Position numbers and translations under genes: made by a program. Shown here piece by piece: positions 1 to 7,754 of a stretch of 64,000 nucleotides of DNA. Source of the DNA: GCA-002050365 sp964237235 (lineage in GTDB: Bacteria > Acidobacteriota > Blastocatellia > Pyrinomonadales > Pyrinomonadaceae). Below the pieces are notes generated by a model. It saw only the letters and a program-made list of their open reading frames with translations. It was not told the DNA's origin and made no database searches. The stretch spans positions 28,589-92,588 of the forward strand of contig CAXSGY010000021.1 of the NCBI GenBank assembly GCA_964237235.1. The letters run 5' to 3'. Within the stretch, counting starts at the first letter, position 1. Every line of letters starts with the position of its first letter.

Positions 1-1122
1 AAAACCGGACGCGGACACAAAGGCTTTGTCGTCGAAGGCGATCCGCATATGTCGTTTGACGAAGCCGCTAAACGGCGCGATTTTACGATCAACGCGATTA
101 TGCAGGACGCGCTGACCGGCGAAATAATTGATCCTTTTCGAGGGCGCGAAGATTTGAAAAATAAAATTCTGCGCGTCGTTTCAAAAGAAACTTTCGCCGA
201 AGATTCTTTAAGAGTTTTGCGCGCGGCGCAGTTTGCGGCGCGGTTCAACTTTGAAATCGAAGCGGAAACCGTCGAACTTTGCCGCCAAATTGATTTGAAC
301 GATTTACCGAAGGAACGCATTTGGGGCGAGCTTGAAAAACTGCTTTTGAAATCGCCGAAACCGTCAGTCGGATTGCACTATTTTTACGATTTGAGCATCG
401 CCGATCAATTATTTCCAGAACTCGCCGCGCTCGTCGGCGTTCCGCAAGAGGCGGAATGGCATCCGGAAGGAAATGTTGACGTTCATACGCTGATGGTCGT
501 TGACGAAGCCCGAAAATTGATTGACGATTTGCCGTTTGCGAAACGGGTAACTGTGATGCTGGCGGCGATCACGCACGATTTCGGTAAACCGGCGACAACA
601 AAATTCTTTGATAATCGCTGGCGTTCGCACGCGCACGACGAAGCCGGCATCGCGCCGACGATTTCGTTTTTAGACACTTTGGGAATTTATACGCTCGATG
701 GATACGACGCGCGCGAACAGATCGTTCAGCTCGTTCGTTATCATCTGTTGCCCGGAATGTTTTATAAAAATCCGCCGGGCGACGGAGCGTTTCGACGCTT
801 GGCGAGAAAAGTCGAGCCGGATTTGTTGTATCGCGTTTCAAAGGCTGACAGCCTGGGCAGAAATCCCGATTGGCTGCCGCCGGAAAAACGCTTCGGTGCG
901 GAAGCGCAGGAATGGTTTATCGGGCGCGTCCGCGAGCTTTCAGTCGAGGAAGCCGCGCCGAAATCTTTTCTGCTCGGTCGGCATCTGATCGAATTAGGAT
1001 TAAAGCCGTCGAAACGATTCGGCGACATCATTAACGCCGTTTATGAAATGCAGCTTGACGGCAAAATCAATAATCCGGCTGAAGCGATTGCGGAAGCCGA
1101 AAAAATTATCGGCGGCAAATGA
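1..1122 (+). CDS. cca: CCA tRNA nucleotidyltransferase, 5'-truncated by window edge
   Basis: Adds or repairs the 3' CCA of tRNAs in the cytoplasm. The reading frame is open from base 1, and the ATG at 49 lies inside the nucleotidyltransferase domain, so the true start and the catalytic DxD region are outside the window. Visible motifs are RRDFTINAI just after the ATG, then EDSLRVLRAAQFAARF (the class II family's EDxLRxLRAxRFA signature), then an HD phosphohydrolase domain with H..VDVH and THDFGKP at about residues 155-195 of the visible part. The C-terminal domain ends in LGLKPSKRFG. The stop overlaps the next gene by 4 bp (ATGA), suggesting translational coupling. A poly(A) polymerase of the same superfamily cannot be excluded without the N-terminus; the HD domain favours a CCA enzyme. 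Confidence 0.85.
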   Translation, partial: KTGRGHKGFVVEGDPHMSFDEAAKRRDFTINAIMQDALTGEIIDPFRGREDLKNKILRVVSKETFAEDSLRVLRAAQFAARFNFEIEAETVELCRQIDLNDLPKERIWGELEKLLLKSPKPSVGLHYFYDLSIADQLFPELAALVGVPQEAEWHPEGNVDVHTLMVVDEARKLIDDLPFAKRVTVMLAAITHDFGKPATTKFFDNRWRSHAHDEAGIAPTISFLDTLGIYTLDGYDAREQIVQLVRYHLLPGMFYKNPPGDGAFRRLARKVEPDLLYRVSKADSLGRNPDWLPPEKRFGAEAQEWFIGRVRELSVEEAAPKSFLLGRHLIELGLKPSKRFGDIINAVYEMQLDGKINNPAEAIAEAEKIIGGK

Positions 1123-1841
1123 AAATTTTCGCCAAAATTTTTTTGCTCGCCGCCGTCTGCGTTTTTTGTTTGCTTTACCGGCAAGATGCGAATCGGACAA
1201 GCGACGAAATTTTCGTTTCTCTCGCGGTTGAAGCGCGTTCGGCGAACGTCGAATTTTTCTGGAAAAACGATGCGGGCGAAAATTTCGGCAGCATTGAGAA
1301 TCTGAAAAGCTACACCGAAAAAAACGGCAAACGGCTGCGGTTTGCGATGAACGGCGGAATGTATCAGGCGGACGGCAAACCGCTCGGGCTTTTTATCGAA
1401 AACGGCAAACTCGTTACGCCGCTCAATACACGGCGCGGCGAAGGTAATTTTTATTTGCAGCCGAACGGCGTTTTTTATCTGACGAACGAGCAACAGGCGT
1501 TCATCGCCGAGACGGGAAAATTTCAAACGAATGAAAATATAAAATTCGCCACGCAGTCGGGTCCGCTGCTCGTCGTGGACGGCGAGATAAATCGGCTTTT
1601 CGATTCGGTTTCGCAAAATTTGAACGTCCGCAACGGCGTGTGCGTTTTGGAAAATAGTAAAATAATTTTTGTCATCTCGCGGCGCGAAGTGAATTTTTAC
1701 GACTTCGCCGCCTACTTTAAAGATTTAGGTTGTCGTAACGCTTTGTATCTCGACGGATTCGTGTCGAGAATGTATGCGCCGGAAAAAAATATCACGCAAA
1801 TTGACGGAAATTTCGGCGCGATTATCGGGATTGTTGAATAA
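1119..1841 (+). CDS. Phosphodiester glycosidase (NAGPA/DUF2233) family protein, exported
   Basis: A 240-residue protein with an N-terminal signal anchor (residues 4-20, hydrophobic AKIFLLAAVCVFCLL). The rest matches the phosphodiester glycosidase fold of human uncovering enzyme and bacterial YigE/NagPA proteins: FAMNGGMYQADGKPLGL near residue 70, ATQSGPLLVVDGEI near 145, and GCRNALYLDGFVSRMY near 205, which carry the family's conserved Asn-Gly-Gly, Gly-Pro and Leu-Asp-Gly positions. Family members hydrolyse sugar-phosphodiester bonds; the substrate here is unknown, with cell-wall or capsule material possible. It starts inside the stop of the preceding CCA gene, so the two are probably cotranscribed, although no functional link is obvious. 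Confidence 0.75.
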   Translation: MKIFAKIFLLAAVCVFCLLYRQDANRTSDEIFVSLAVEARSANVEFFWKNDAGENFGSIENLKSYTEKNGKRLRFAMNGGMYQADGKPLGLFIENGKLVTPLNTRRGEGNFYLQPNGVFYLTNEQQAFIAETGKFQTNENIKFATQSGPLLVVDGEINRLFDSVSQNLNVRNGVCVLENSKIIFVISRREVNFYDFAAYFKDLGCRNALYLDGFVSRMYAPEKNITQIDGNFGAIIGIVE

Positions 1842-1855
1842 TATTTGTAAGAAAA

Positions 1856-1933
1856 TTAGCCACGAATGATACGAATGAACACGAATAAAAATTTTAGAAA
1901 ACAATTCGTGTTATTCGTGTCATTCGTGGCTAA
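1856..1933. repeat. Long intergenic hairpin, CACGAATGA-type words
   Basis: TTAGCCACGAATGA at the left end pairs exactly with TCATTCGTGGCTAA at the right end. Between them are further reiterated words (ACGAATGA, CACGAAT and ATTCGTGT, TATTCGTG), giving an imperfect stem of about 30 bp. It lies between two same-strand genes and could act as a terminator or RNA processing site for the upstream pair. It belongs to the set of hairpins described in the findings. Confidence 0.75.
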
Positions 1934-1960
1934 CAAATCGGAGTCAACAAATTTCATAAA

Positions 1961-3220
1961 ATGCTTCTAGATTTAACGCCGCTCAAAATTTCGCGCGATT
2001 ACAGGATTTTGTTTTTCGGGCAGTTAATCTCGTTTTTCGGTTCGATGATGACGTTTATCGTCGTGCCGTGGCAGATGTTCGAGCTGACGAAATCGAACGA
2101 AATGGTCGGCTATCTGTTTCTCGCCGAATTCATTCCGATGTTTTTTCTGGCGTTCGTCGGCGGTACGCTTGCCGACGCGCTCGACAAACGGAAGATGCTG
2201 CGGCTGACCGAAATCGGGCAGATGATCGTCACGGCGATTTTGTTCGCCAATTCGTTTTTGCCGAATCCGCGTATCTGGATTTTATTTCTGGCAGTCGCGC
2301 TGCACGGCGCGCTCGCCGCTTTGCAGCGTCCGGCATTTGAATCTTTGATTCAGAAACTTTTCACCGCCGAGCTGATGCCGTCGGTGTCCGCGCTGAATTC
2401 GCTGCGTTTTCAATTCGGCGCGATTATCGCTCCGGCAATCGCGGGCGTGATCGTCGCCAAATTCGGTTCGAGCATCGCTTACGGCATTGATCTGGCGACA
2501 TTCTTGGCTTCGCTCGTCGCCGTATTTATGATCGCGCACGTTCCCGCGCCGGAAAACGCCGACCGTCCGGGTTTGCAAAGCATCGTCGAAGGCGTGCGTT
2601 ACGCCTTCAGCCGGCAGGAGCTTTTGGGAACGTATCTGATTGACATCATCGCTATGTTTTTTGCGATGCCGCAGGCACTTTATCCCGCGCTGGCGACCGT
2701 TTACGGCGAAGAGTTTCTCGGCTTGTTTCCGTCGTCGCTGGTCGTCGGAATGCTCGTCGGCAGTTTGACTTCCGGCTGGACGCGCAACATTCAACGGCAC
2801 GGTTTGTTAGTGATAATTTCCGCCGCGCTGTGGGGCGTTGGGATAATATTTTTCGGCTTGTCGGATAATGTCTGGTTTGCGCTCGTGTTTCTCGCCGCCG
2901 CCGGATTTGCCGATATGATTTCGGGGATTTTTCGCGGCGCGATCTGGAATCAAACGATTCCGTATTATTTGCGCGGGCGGCTCGCCGCGATTGAAATGAT
3001 TTCGTATCTGACCGGACCGATGCTCGGCAGCGCGAAGATGGGATTCGTCGCCGAACGCTTCGGCGTGAAAAACGCGATTGTTTCGGGCGGCGTTTTGTGC
3101 GTCGTTTTCGTCGGAATTTTGTCTTTGTTTTTACCGAAATTTTTCACCTACGACGGGCGCGAAGGCATCAAACAAAAAGAGCGCGAAGAAGCCGAACGCG
3201 CCGAGACAATCAAGTTCTGA
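1961..3220 (+). CDS. MFS transporter (EntS/MFS_3-like)
   Basis: A 419-residue inner-membrane protein with about 12 hydrophobic segments. The loop between TM2 and TM3 carries the MFS motif A variant GGTLADALDKRKML (about residue 67), and the second half has YYLRGRLAAIEMISYLTGPMLG near residue 340. This pattern is typical of the MFS_3 branch that includes the enterobactin exporter EntS and macrolide-efflux-like proteins. The substrate cannot be read from sequence. The C-terminus is a short charged cytoplasmic tail rich in Glu and Lys. A DUF2695 gene follows 12 bp downstream and may share its transcript. Confidence 0.8.
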   Translation: MLLDLTPLKISRDYRILFFGQLISFFGSMMTFIVVPWQMFELTKSNEMVGYLFLAEFIPMFFLAFVGGTLADALDKRKMLRLTEIGQMIVTAILFANSFLPNPRIWILFLAVALHGALAALQRPAFESLIQKLFTAELMPSVSALNSLRFQFGAIIAPAIAGVIVAKFGSSIAYGIDLATFLASLVAVFMIAHVPAPENADRPGLQSIVEGVRYAFSRQELLGTYLIDIIAMFFAMPQALYPALATVYGEEFLGLFPSSLVVGMLVGSLTSGWTRNIQRHGLLVIISAALWGVGIIFFGLSDNVWFALVFLAAAGFADMISGIFRGAIWNQTIPYYLRGRLAAIEMISYLTGPMLGSAKMGFVAERFGVKNAIVSGGVLCVVFVGILSLFLPKFFTYDGREGIKQKEREEAERAETIKF

Positions 3221-3232
3221 ATATAGAAAATT

Positions 3233-3538
3233 ATGCCTTTGATTAAAAAAAGACAGCTCGAAATCTGGTCACAGTTGAGCGGCGACGAACGCGAAAGGTT
3301 CGTCGAGTCTTTGCCCGCGACCAAAGAGCAGATCGAAGATTTATTCGATTATATAGACGTGCGTTTACGGCAGGAATCGTGCGTTCACAATCTGAAATTT
3401 ACGATGCAGTTTCTGATGGAACGCCGTCTGAATATGCCGAAAATAATGAGCTGGCTCAATGAAAACGGCGGCTACTGCGATTGTGAAATTTTACAAAATA
3501 TCGAACCGCATTGGTTTTTGGCGTTCGATGAAAATTAG
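3233..3538 (+). CDS. DUF2695 family protein
   Basis: A 101-residue soluble protein resembling the DUF2695 family of small bacterial proteins of unknown function. The diagnostic C-terminal half is LRQESCVHNLKFTMQFL followed by WLNENGGYCDCEILQNI, with a conserved CxH and GGYCDCE cluster that looks metal- or redox-active. No signal peptide or membrane segment is present. It follows the MFS gene by 12 bp, so it is probably cotranscribed. The family name is recalled from pattern, not searched. Confidence 0.7.
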   Translation: MPLIKKRQLEIWSQLSGDERERFVESLPATKEQIEDLFDYIDVRLRQESCVHNLKFTMQFLMERRLNMPKIMSWLNENGGYCDCEILQNIEPHWFLAFDEN

Positions 3539-3540
3539 AG

Positions 3541-3684
3541 TGGAGCGCAATTAGAGCGCAAGCATTCTGGTTACAATGAGCGCGACAGTGCGAACCAGCC
3601 GTTCGATTAAATTCAACTTGAAAAATAATGAAGCGTGTTTTCGCATCGAAACGATGCTCATTGCAGGCAGGATGCCTGCGCTCC
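3541..3684. repeat. Diverged REPIN-like palindromic element (copy C)
   Basis: Bounded by GGAGCGC at 3542-3548 and GCGCTCC at 3678-3684. The right end carries a palindrome, GCAGGC-AGGAT-GCCTGC. Inside, CTGGTT pairs with AACCAG (3568-3598) and AATGA..GC pairs with GC.TCATT further on, so the whole element can fold as a multi-branched structure. It fills the gap between two convergent genes. Its layout matches the elements at 14846-14972 and 35337-35468, but its core sequence differs from theirs. Confidence 0.6.
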
Positions 3685-3686
3685 GA

Positions 3687-4850
3687 TTAAAAACATTCCA
3701 GATATTTTACGCCCGCGCCCGTATTAAAAATTACGACGGTTTCATTTTCCGCAACTAAATTTTGTTCAATCATCATGCGTAAAGCGGGCAGGCACGCCGC
3801 GCCTTCGGGAGCGCAGAAAATGCCTTCCGCCGCGCCGATTTCTCTGACGGCTTTGAGTAAATCTTCGTCGGAAACTGCGATTGCCGTGCCGTTTGATTTA
3901 CGAAGCGCGTCGAGAATTAAAAAATCGCCGATGGCTTTGGGAACGCGCAAGCCCGAAGCGGCAGTGTGCGCGTTCGGAAATTCGTCGGCAAAAGTTTCGC
4001 CCGCGTGAAATGCTTTGACAATCGGAGCGCAGCCGACGGCTTGCACCGAAACCATCCGCGGACGCTTTGAATCAATCCAGCCCATTTGTTCCATTTCGTC
4101 GAACGCCTTCCACATTCCGATTAAACCCGTGCCGCCGCCGGTCGGATATAAAATTACGTCGGGCAATTGCCAATCGAACTGTTCCGCCAATTCGTAACCC
4201 ATCGTTTTTTTGCCTTCGACGCGATACGGTTCTTTCAAAGTCGAAACGTCGAACCAATTTTCCGCTTCTTTGCGTTCGGCGACGATTTTTCCGCAGTCGG
4301 TAATTAAGCCGTCAACTAATGTTACGTTCGCTCCCGTCTGTTCGCATTCGATAATATTGGCGCGCGGCGTGTCGTTCGGCATAAATAAAAAAGTTTCCAT
4401 TCCGGCGCGGGCGGCGTAGGCGGCAAGTGCGCCAGCCGCATTTCCCGCGCTCGGCGCAGCAACTCGTTTAATGCCCAATTCCTTCGCCATCGAAACCGCC
4501 GCCGACATTCCGCGCGCCTTAAAGCTCTGCGTCGGATTGGTTGATTCGTCTTTGATATACAAGTTTAACTTTAAAGGCAGCATCGCGGCGAGCGTTTCAA
4601 TTTTCAAAAGCGGCGTAAATCCTTCGCCGAACGAGACGATGTTTTCCGCGTTTTCCACCGGCAAAACCTCCGCGTATCGCCATAGATTTTCAGCGCGATG
4701 CTTTAAAGATTTTTTCGTCAAAGTTTCGGCGGCGCGCGCCAAATCGTAACGAACAAGCAGAGGCTTGCCGCATTCGACGCACAAGTTATGCGGCTTGTTC
4801 GCTTCATATTCCCGATGACAATTTGCACATTCGAGATGGGTTACGTTCAT
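3687..4850 (-). CDS. thrC: Threonine synthase
   Basis: PLP-dependent conversion of O-phosphohomoserine to threonine plus phosphate (EC 4.2.3.1), in the cytoplasm. The 387-residue protein begins with a zinc-ribbon-like domain (Cys8, Cys11, Cys24, Cys27), followed by FGEGFTPLLK and the PLP-lysine motif STNPTQSFKARG with Lys111. Downstream are the SAGNAAGALAAYAARAG phosphate-binding loop and PTGGGTGLIGM. I chose the ATG at 4850: the frame is open a further 45 bp upstream, but that would overlap the preceding gene and adds nothing conserved. The preceding secreted-protein gene stops 4 bp upstream, so the two are probably cotranscribed despite unrelated functions. Confidence 0.92.
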   Translation of the reverse strand: MNVTHLECANCHREYEANKPHNLCVECGKPLLVRYDLARAAETLTKKSLKHRAENLWRYAEVLPVENAENIVSFGEGFTPLLKIETLAAMLPLKLNLYIKDESTNPTQSFKARGMSAAVSMAKELGIKRVAAPSAGNAAGALAAYAARAGMETFLFMPNDTPRANIIECEQTGANVTLVDGLITDCGKIVAERKEAENWFDVSTLKEPYRVEGKKTMGYELAEQFDWQLPDVILYPTGGGTGLIGMWKAFDEMEQMGWIDSKRPRMVSVQAVGCAPIVKAFHAGETFADEFPNAHTAASGLRVPKAIGDFLILDALRKSNGTAIAVSDEDLLKAVREIGAAEGIFCAPEGAACLPALRMMIEQNLVAENETVVIFNTGAGVKYLECF

Positions 4851-4854
4851 ATAT

Positions 4855-5580
4855 TTATTTTGGAAAGAATTCTCTGAATAAGTTAACCAGAACATCGAAA
4901 CCGAGCGATGACGCGCCGTAGCGCAAGCCGTCTTTGAAATCGTAATTTTTCGGATACCAAAATTCGGCGGCGACGATGTTGCCGGTCAACGCACCGGCGA
5001 CGCGCGGTATGCCGGCAACGCGCCGTCCGCTCGGTTTTCTGGCGGTAAAGGTTGACAAGACTGCGCTTTTCAAACGACTGCGGAAATCTTTTTTGCCGCT
5101 GCGATAAAAATTACTGTCGAGCTTTAAGGCTTCGTCCAAAGCGTAAACGGTCGTTTCTTCAATCACGGTTTTGCCGAATGCCGAACCGACGCGGCGGGCG
5201 AAACCGCGACTGTCGTCTTCCCATTCTTCGGGCGAATCAATCAACTGCGCGAAGCCCGCCGCCGCGACTGTGCCGAGCAGTGCCGAGCCGCCGAACGTTC
5301 GTTTCGCATATTTTTTGATACGTTCGCCGGCATTCGGACGCGTGTAATTTCCCGTTTGTTTCTTTGTTGACGGCAAATTATCGCTTTCAGAGCCGGATTT
5401 GCCGTCAAAAATTTTTCCGCTGCCGGCATCGAAATCTTCGCTGACTGCGCGAATTGATTTAATAAAATTTTGCGCGAAAAATGGATTCGACTGCTGACCG
5501 AAATTTTCGCGCGCGAACGCGCTCAATAAAAAAAGCGTTATCAAACATAACGCCGCCGAGTTTCGATTTTTTCTTTTCAC
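4855..5580 (-). CDS. Secreted hypothetical protein
   Basis: A 241-residue protein of unknown function. A signal peptide is visible (positively charged start, then ALCLITLFLLSAFA, with cleavage near residue 25-29). The mature part has a Ser/Gly-rich linker, then a C-terminal region with FGGSALLGTVAAAGFAQ, SRGFARRVGSAFGKT, LDSNFYRS and EFWYPKNYDFKDGLRYG. Alternating small and aromatic residues suggest envelope association. I recall similar proteins in other Acidobacteriota, without a known role. It lies immediately upstream of threonine synthase. Confidence 0.65.
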   Translation of the reverse strand: MKRKNRNSAALCLITLFLLSAFARENFGQQSNPFFAQNFIKSIRAVSEDFDAGSGKIFDGKSGSESDNLPSTKKQTGNYTRPNAGERIKKYAKRTFGGSALLGTVAAAGFAQLIDSPEEWEDDSRGFARRVGSAFGKTVIEETTVYALDEALKLDSNFYRSGKKDFRSRLKSAVLSTFTARKPSGRRVAGIPRVAGALTGNIVAAEFWYPKNYDFKDGLRYGASSLGFDVLVNLFREFFPK

Positions 5581-5618
5581 CTGCTGTTTGTTTCCTTCAG
5601 AAAGTTTTAGTTAATGTC

Positions 5619-6329
5619 TCATTTTTTCAATAAAGGTTTCAAGGCTTTGTAAACATTTTCGGTCATAATTATTTCGCCACGCGCGTTCGGATGAATGCCG
5701 TCGGCTTGATTTAAATCTCGATTGAGCGCGACGTTTTCAAGCAGAAACGGCAAAAAATCTATTTTATATTCGCTCGCCAGATCAGGAAAAGCGTTGACGT
5801 AATCGCGCTGATACTGCGCTCCCATCGTCGGCGGCGCGAGCATTCCGCACAATAAAACTTTTATTTTTTTCGCCTGCGCCTTTTTGATAATCGTCGCCAA
5901 ATTTTCCTTCAACTTACCGACCGGAAGCCCGCGCAAAAGGTCGTTCGCGCCGAGTTCGAGAATGAGAATTTGCACGTTTTCCTGTTCTAAAACCCAATCA
6001 ACTCTTTCCAAACCGCCCAAACTGGTTTCGCCTGAAACTCCGGCGTTAACGACTTCGTAATCAAATCCGTCGGCTTTGATTTTTTCCTGCAAAAGAAACG
6101 GGTAAGATTCTTTTTCCGCCAAGCCGAATCCGGCGGTCAGGCTGTCGCCGAACGCGACGATTTTCGGTTTGTCGGACGCGACCTGCACGGGCGGCTTTTT
6201 ATTAACCGGCGCGTTCGACGTTTGCACGGCGGTCGAAGCCGCGCACGATGAAAAGAAAATTGTTGAAAAAGCCAGGAACAAAATTATGAAGCCGCGCATC
6301 GTATTTTTGGAAAATTTTGAATCAAACAT
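5619..6329 (-). CDS. tesA: SGNH/GDSL arylesterase-lysophospholipase, lipoprotein (TesA-like)
   Basis: Hydrolyses short acyl or aryl esters and possibly lysophospholipids in the periplasm. The SGNH blocks are all present: KIVAFGDSLTAGFG (block I, Ser nucleophile), VVNAGVSGET (block II Gly), ILELGANDLLRG (block III Asn) and ADGIHPNARGE (block V Asp-His). The N-terminus has a hydrophobic segment ending in FFSSC, consistent with a lipobox. A second Met at codon 11 (6299) is an equally good start, giving a conventional signal peptide; neither has a clear ribosome site. It is divergent from a YbbA/YbbP-like ABC transporter, the same arrangement as tesA-ybbAP in Escherichia coli. Confidence 0.85.
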   Translation of the reverse strand: MFDSKFSKNTMRGFIILFLAFSTIFFSSCAASTAVQTSNAPVNKKPPVQVASDKPKIVAFGDSLTAGFGLAEKESYPFLLQEKIKADGFDYEVVNAGVSGETSLGGLERVDWVLEQENVQILILELGANDLLRGLPVGKLKENLATIIKKAQAKKIKVLLCGMLAPPTMGAQYQRDYVNAFPDLASEYKIDFLPFLLENVALNRDLNQADGIHPNARGEIIMTENVYKALKPLLKK

Positions 6330-6416
6330 AAAACAGTGTCAAAGGTTTACGAATAAATCTTACGTTTTGATGCGAATTTTGGCGAACTTGTTCGCGGCAT
6401 TTTGAGACAGTATGCT

Positions 6417-6525
6417 GTAAATGATAAACGGTAAATTGTTAATGATAAATAATTGGCTGCACGCGGTCGAAATATATTTCAATCCGAAATCATTTACCCT
6501 TTACGATTAACGGTTTACCATCAAC
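6417..6525. repeat. Imperfect inverted repeat of TAAATGATAAACGG-type words
   Basis: The left arm (about 6417-6450) is made of reiterated words such as ATGATAAACGGTAAA and GTTAATGATAAA. The right arm (about 6490-6525) is the imperfect complement (TCATTTACCCTTTACG, TTAACGGTTTACCATC). It sits in the divergent region between the esterase and ABC transporter genes and ends 5 bp before the ATPase start codon, so it overlaps that gene's leader and ribosome-binding region. No clean Shine-Dalgarno sequence is present there. Confidence 0.55.
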
Positions 6526-6530
6526 AAAAA

Positions 6531-7223
6531 ATGATCGAATTAAAAAATGTGACGAAGGTCGTCCGTTCGGGCGCGGAAGATTTAACGATTTTGGACAATG
6601 TTTCGATGACGATTCCCGACGGCGAATTCGTCGCCGTGACCGGCGCGTCGGGCAGCGGGAAATCAACTTTGCTCGGTTTAATCGCCGGTCTCGACGCGCC
6701 GACTGCGGGCGAAATTTTGATAGACGGCGAAAGCGTGACGGCGATGAGCGAAGACGATCTGGCGACTTTAAGAAGCCGCAAAATCGGTTTTATATTTCAA
6801 TCGTTTCATCTGATTCCGAGCTTGACCGCGCTTGAAAATATTTTGATTCCGATGGAAATTCAAGGATTGAAAGATGCCCGGACGCGCGGCGGGCATTTAT
6901 TAAACGACGTGGATTTAACGAACCGCGGACATCATTATCCGACCGAATTGTCCGGCGGCGAACAACAGCGCGTCGCCATTGCCCGCGCCTTTGCCAACCA
7001 GCCGAAGATTTTGCTGGCGGACGAACCGACCGGCAATCTCGATTCGCGCAACGGTTCGCATATTTTCGATTTGATGACCGATTTGCATTCAAAAAATAAT
7101 GTCACTTTGGTTCTCGTTACGCACGACAATTTTTTAGCCGAAAAAGCGCAACGGCAAATCGTCTTGAAAGATGGGCGAGTTTTGAGCGATGATGTTATCA
7201 AAGGAGAAATCGAAAATGCTTGA
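6531..7223 (+). CDS. ybbA: ABC transporter ATP-binding protein (YbbA/LolD type)
   Basis: ATPase partner of the FtsX-type permease at 7751-10276, presumably moving a lipid or hydrophobic substrate or doing mechanical work in the envelope. Its 230 residues contain Walker A GASGSGKST, Q-loop FQSFHLIP, signature LSGGEQQRVAIARA, Walker B ILLADEPTGNLD and the H-loop VTHD. I use the ATG at 6531 (MIELKNV); the frame stays open to 6453 but the upstream residues lie in the intergenic hairpin and are not family-like. The stop overlaps the antitoxin gene by 8 bp. The permease is therefore separated from its ATPase by two toxin-antitoxin genes. Confidence 0.9.
   Translation: MIELKNVTKVVRSGAEDLTILDNVSMTIPDGEFVAVTGASGSGKSTLLGLIAGLDAPTAGEILIDGESVTAMSEDDLATLRSRKIGFIFQSFHLIPSLTALENILIPMEIQGLKDARTRGGHLLNDVDLTNRGHHYPTELSGGEQQRVAIARAFANQPKILLADEPTGNLDSRNGSHIFDLMTDLHSKNNVTLVLVTHDNFLAEKAQRQIVLKDGRVLSDDVIKGEIENA
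7201..7206 (+). promoter_or_regulatory. Shine-Dalgarno AAGGAG for antitoxin
   Basis: AAGGAG ends 9 bases before the antitoxin ATG at 7216 and is embedded in the last codons of the ATPase gene. It decides the antitoxin start over the in-frame ATG at 7192 and implies efficient antitoxin translation from the ABC operon mRNA. Confidence 0.75.
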
Positions 7224-7488
7224 AACCGTTACGGCGAACGAGGCGCAAAACGAAATTCAGAATCTGATTGATGAAACCGTCGCGTCGCATCGCCCGATTT
7301 TAATTACTACTGAAAAGCACAACGCGGTTCTGCTTTCAGAAGCGGATTGGAACGATTTACAGGAAACGCTTCATTTAATTTCGATTCCGGCGATGCGCGA
7401 ATCTATTGTCAGGGAAATGAACGCGCCTGACGAAGATTTTCTGAGCGAAGTAGAATTTTTGAAAGAATTGGAAAAAGAAGGCGAATAA
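7216..7488 (+). CDS. Type II antitoxin, Phd/YefM family
   Basis: A 90-residue protein that should neutralise the following YoeB-like toxin and repress the locus as a DNA-binding dimer. The Phd/YefM fold is suggested by the opening VTANEAQNEIQNLIDET, followed by RPILITTEKHNAVLLSEADWNDLQETL, which matches the family's central 'P..IT....A.VLLS..D...L.ETL' pattern. The acidic C-terminus (DEDFLSEVEFLKELEKEGE) is the likely toxin-wrapping tail. It starts inside the ATPase stop region with a strong AAGGAG site, and the toxin ATG follows the stop by 5 bp. Confidence 0.85.
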   Translation: MLETVTANEAQNEIQNLIDETVASHRPILITTEKHNAVLLSEADWNDLQETLHLISIPAMRESIVREMNAPDEDFLSEVEFLKELEKEGE

Positions 7489-7493
7489 TCTTG

Positions 7494-7754
7494 ATGTGGA
7501 CGCTCATTTTTTCTAAACAGTCTCTCAAAGATGCGAAAAAGTTGAAAGGGTCGAATCTCTGGAAGAATGCAGAGACGCTGTTAAATGTTTTACGAAACAA
7601 TCCTTTTCAAAGTCCGCCGTATTACGAAAAACTTGTCGGCGATCTTGAAGGCATTTATTCGCGCCGTATTAACATTCAACATCGTTTGATTTATCAGATA
7701 AACAAAGAAGAAAAAAGAATTCGCGTATTGCGAATGTGGACGCATTACGAATGA
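7494..7754 (+). CDS. Type II toxin, YoeB/Txe family mRNA endoribonuclease
   Basis: Ribosome-dependent mRNA interferase of the RelE superfamily. The 86 residues match YoeB along the length: NPFQSPPYYEKL, LEGIYSRRINIQHRLIYQI and a terminal MWTHYE. The residues equivalent to E. coli YoeB Glu46, Arg65 and His83 appear as Glu45, Arg64 and His84, so the catalytic set looks intact. A TTG directly precedes the ATG at 7494; I prefer ATG. The TGA overlaps the ATG of the downstream ABC permease by 4 bp (ATGA), so toxin and permease translation are probably coupled. This pair is not a remnant. Confidence 0.85.
   Translation: MWTLIFSKQSLKDAKKLKGSNLWKNAETLLNVLRNNPFQSPPYYEKLVGDLEGIYSRRINIQHRLIYQINKEEKRIRVLRMWTHYE

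Noticed and set aside
3576..3758. 60-codon plus-strand frame
   Set aside because: It spans the REPIN-like element and the antisense of threonine synthase; no ribosome site or family similarity.
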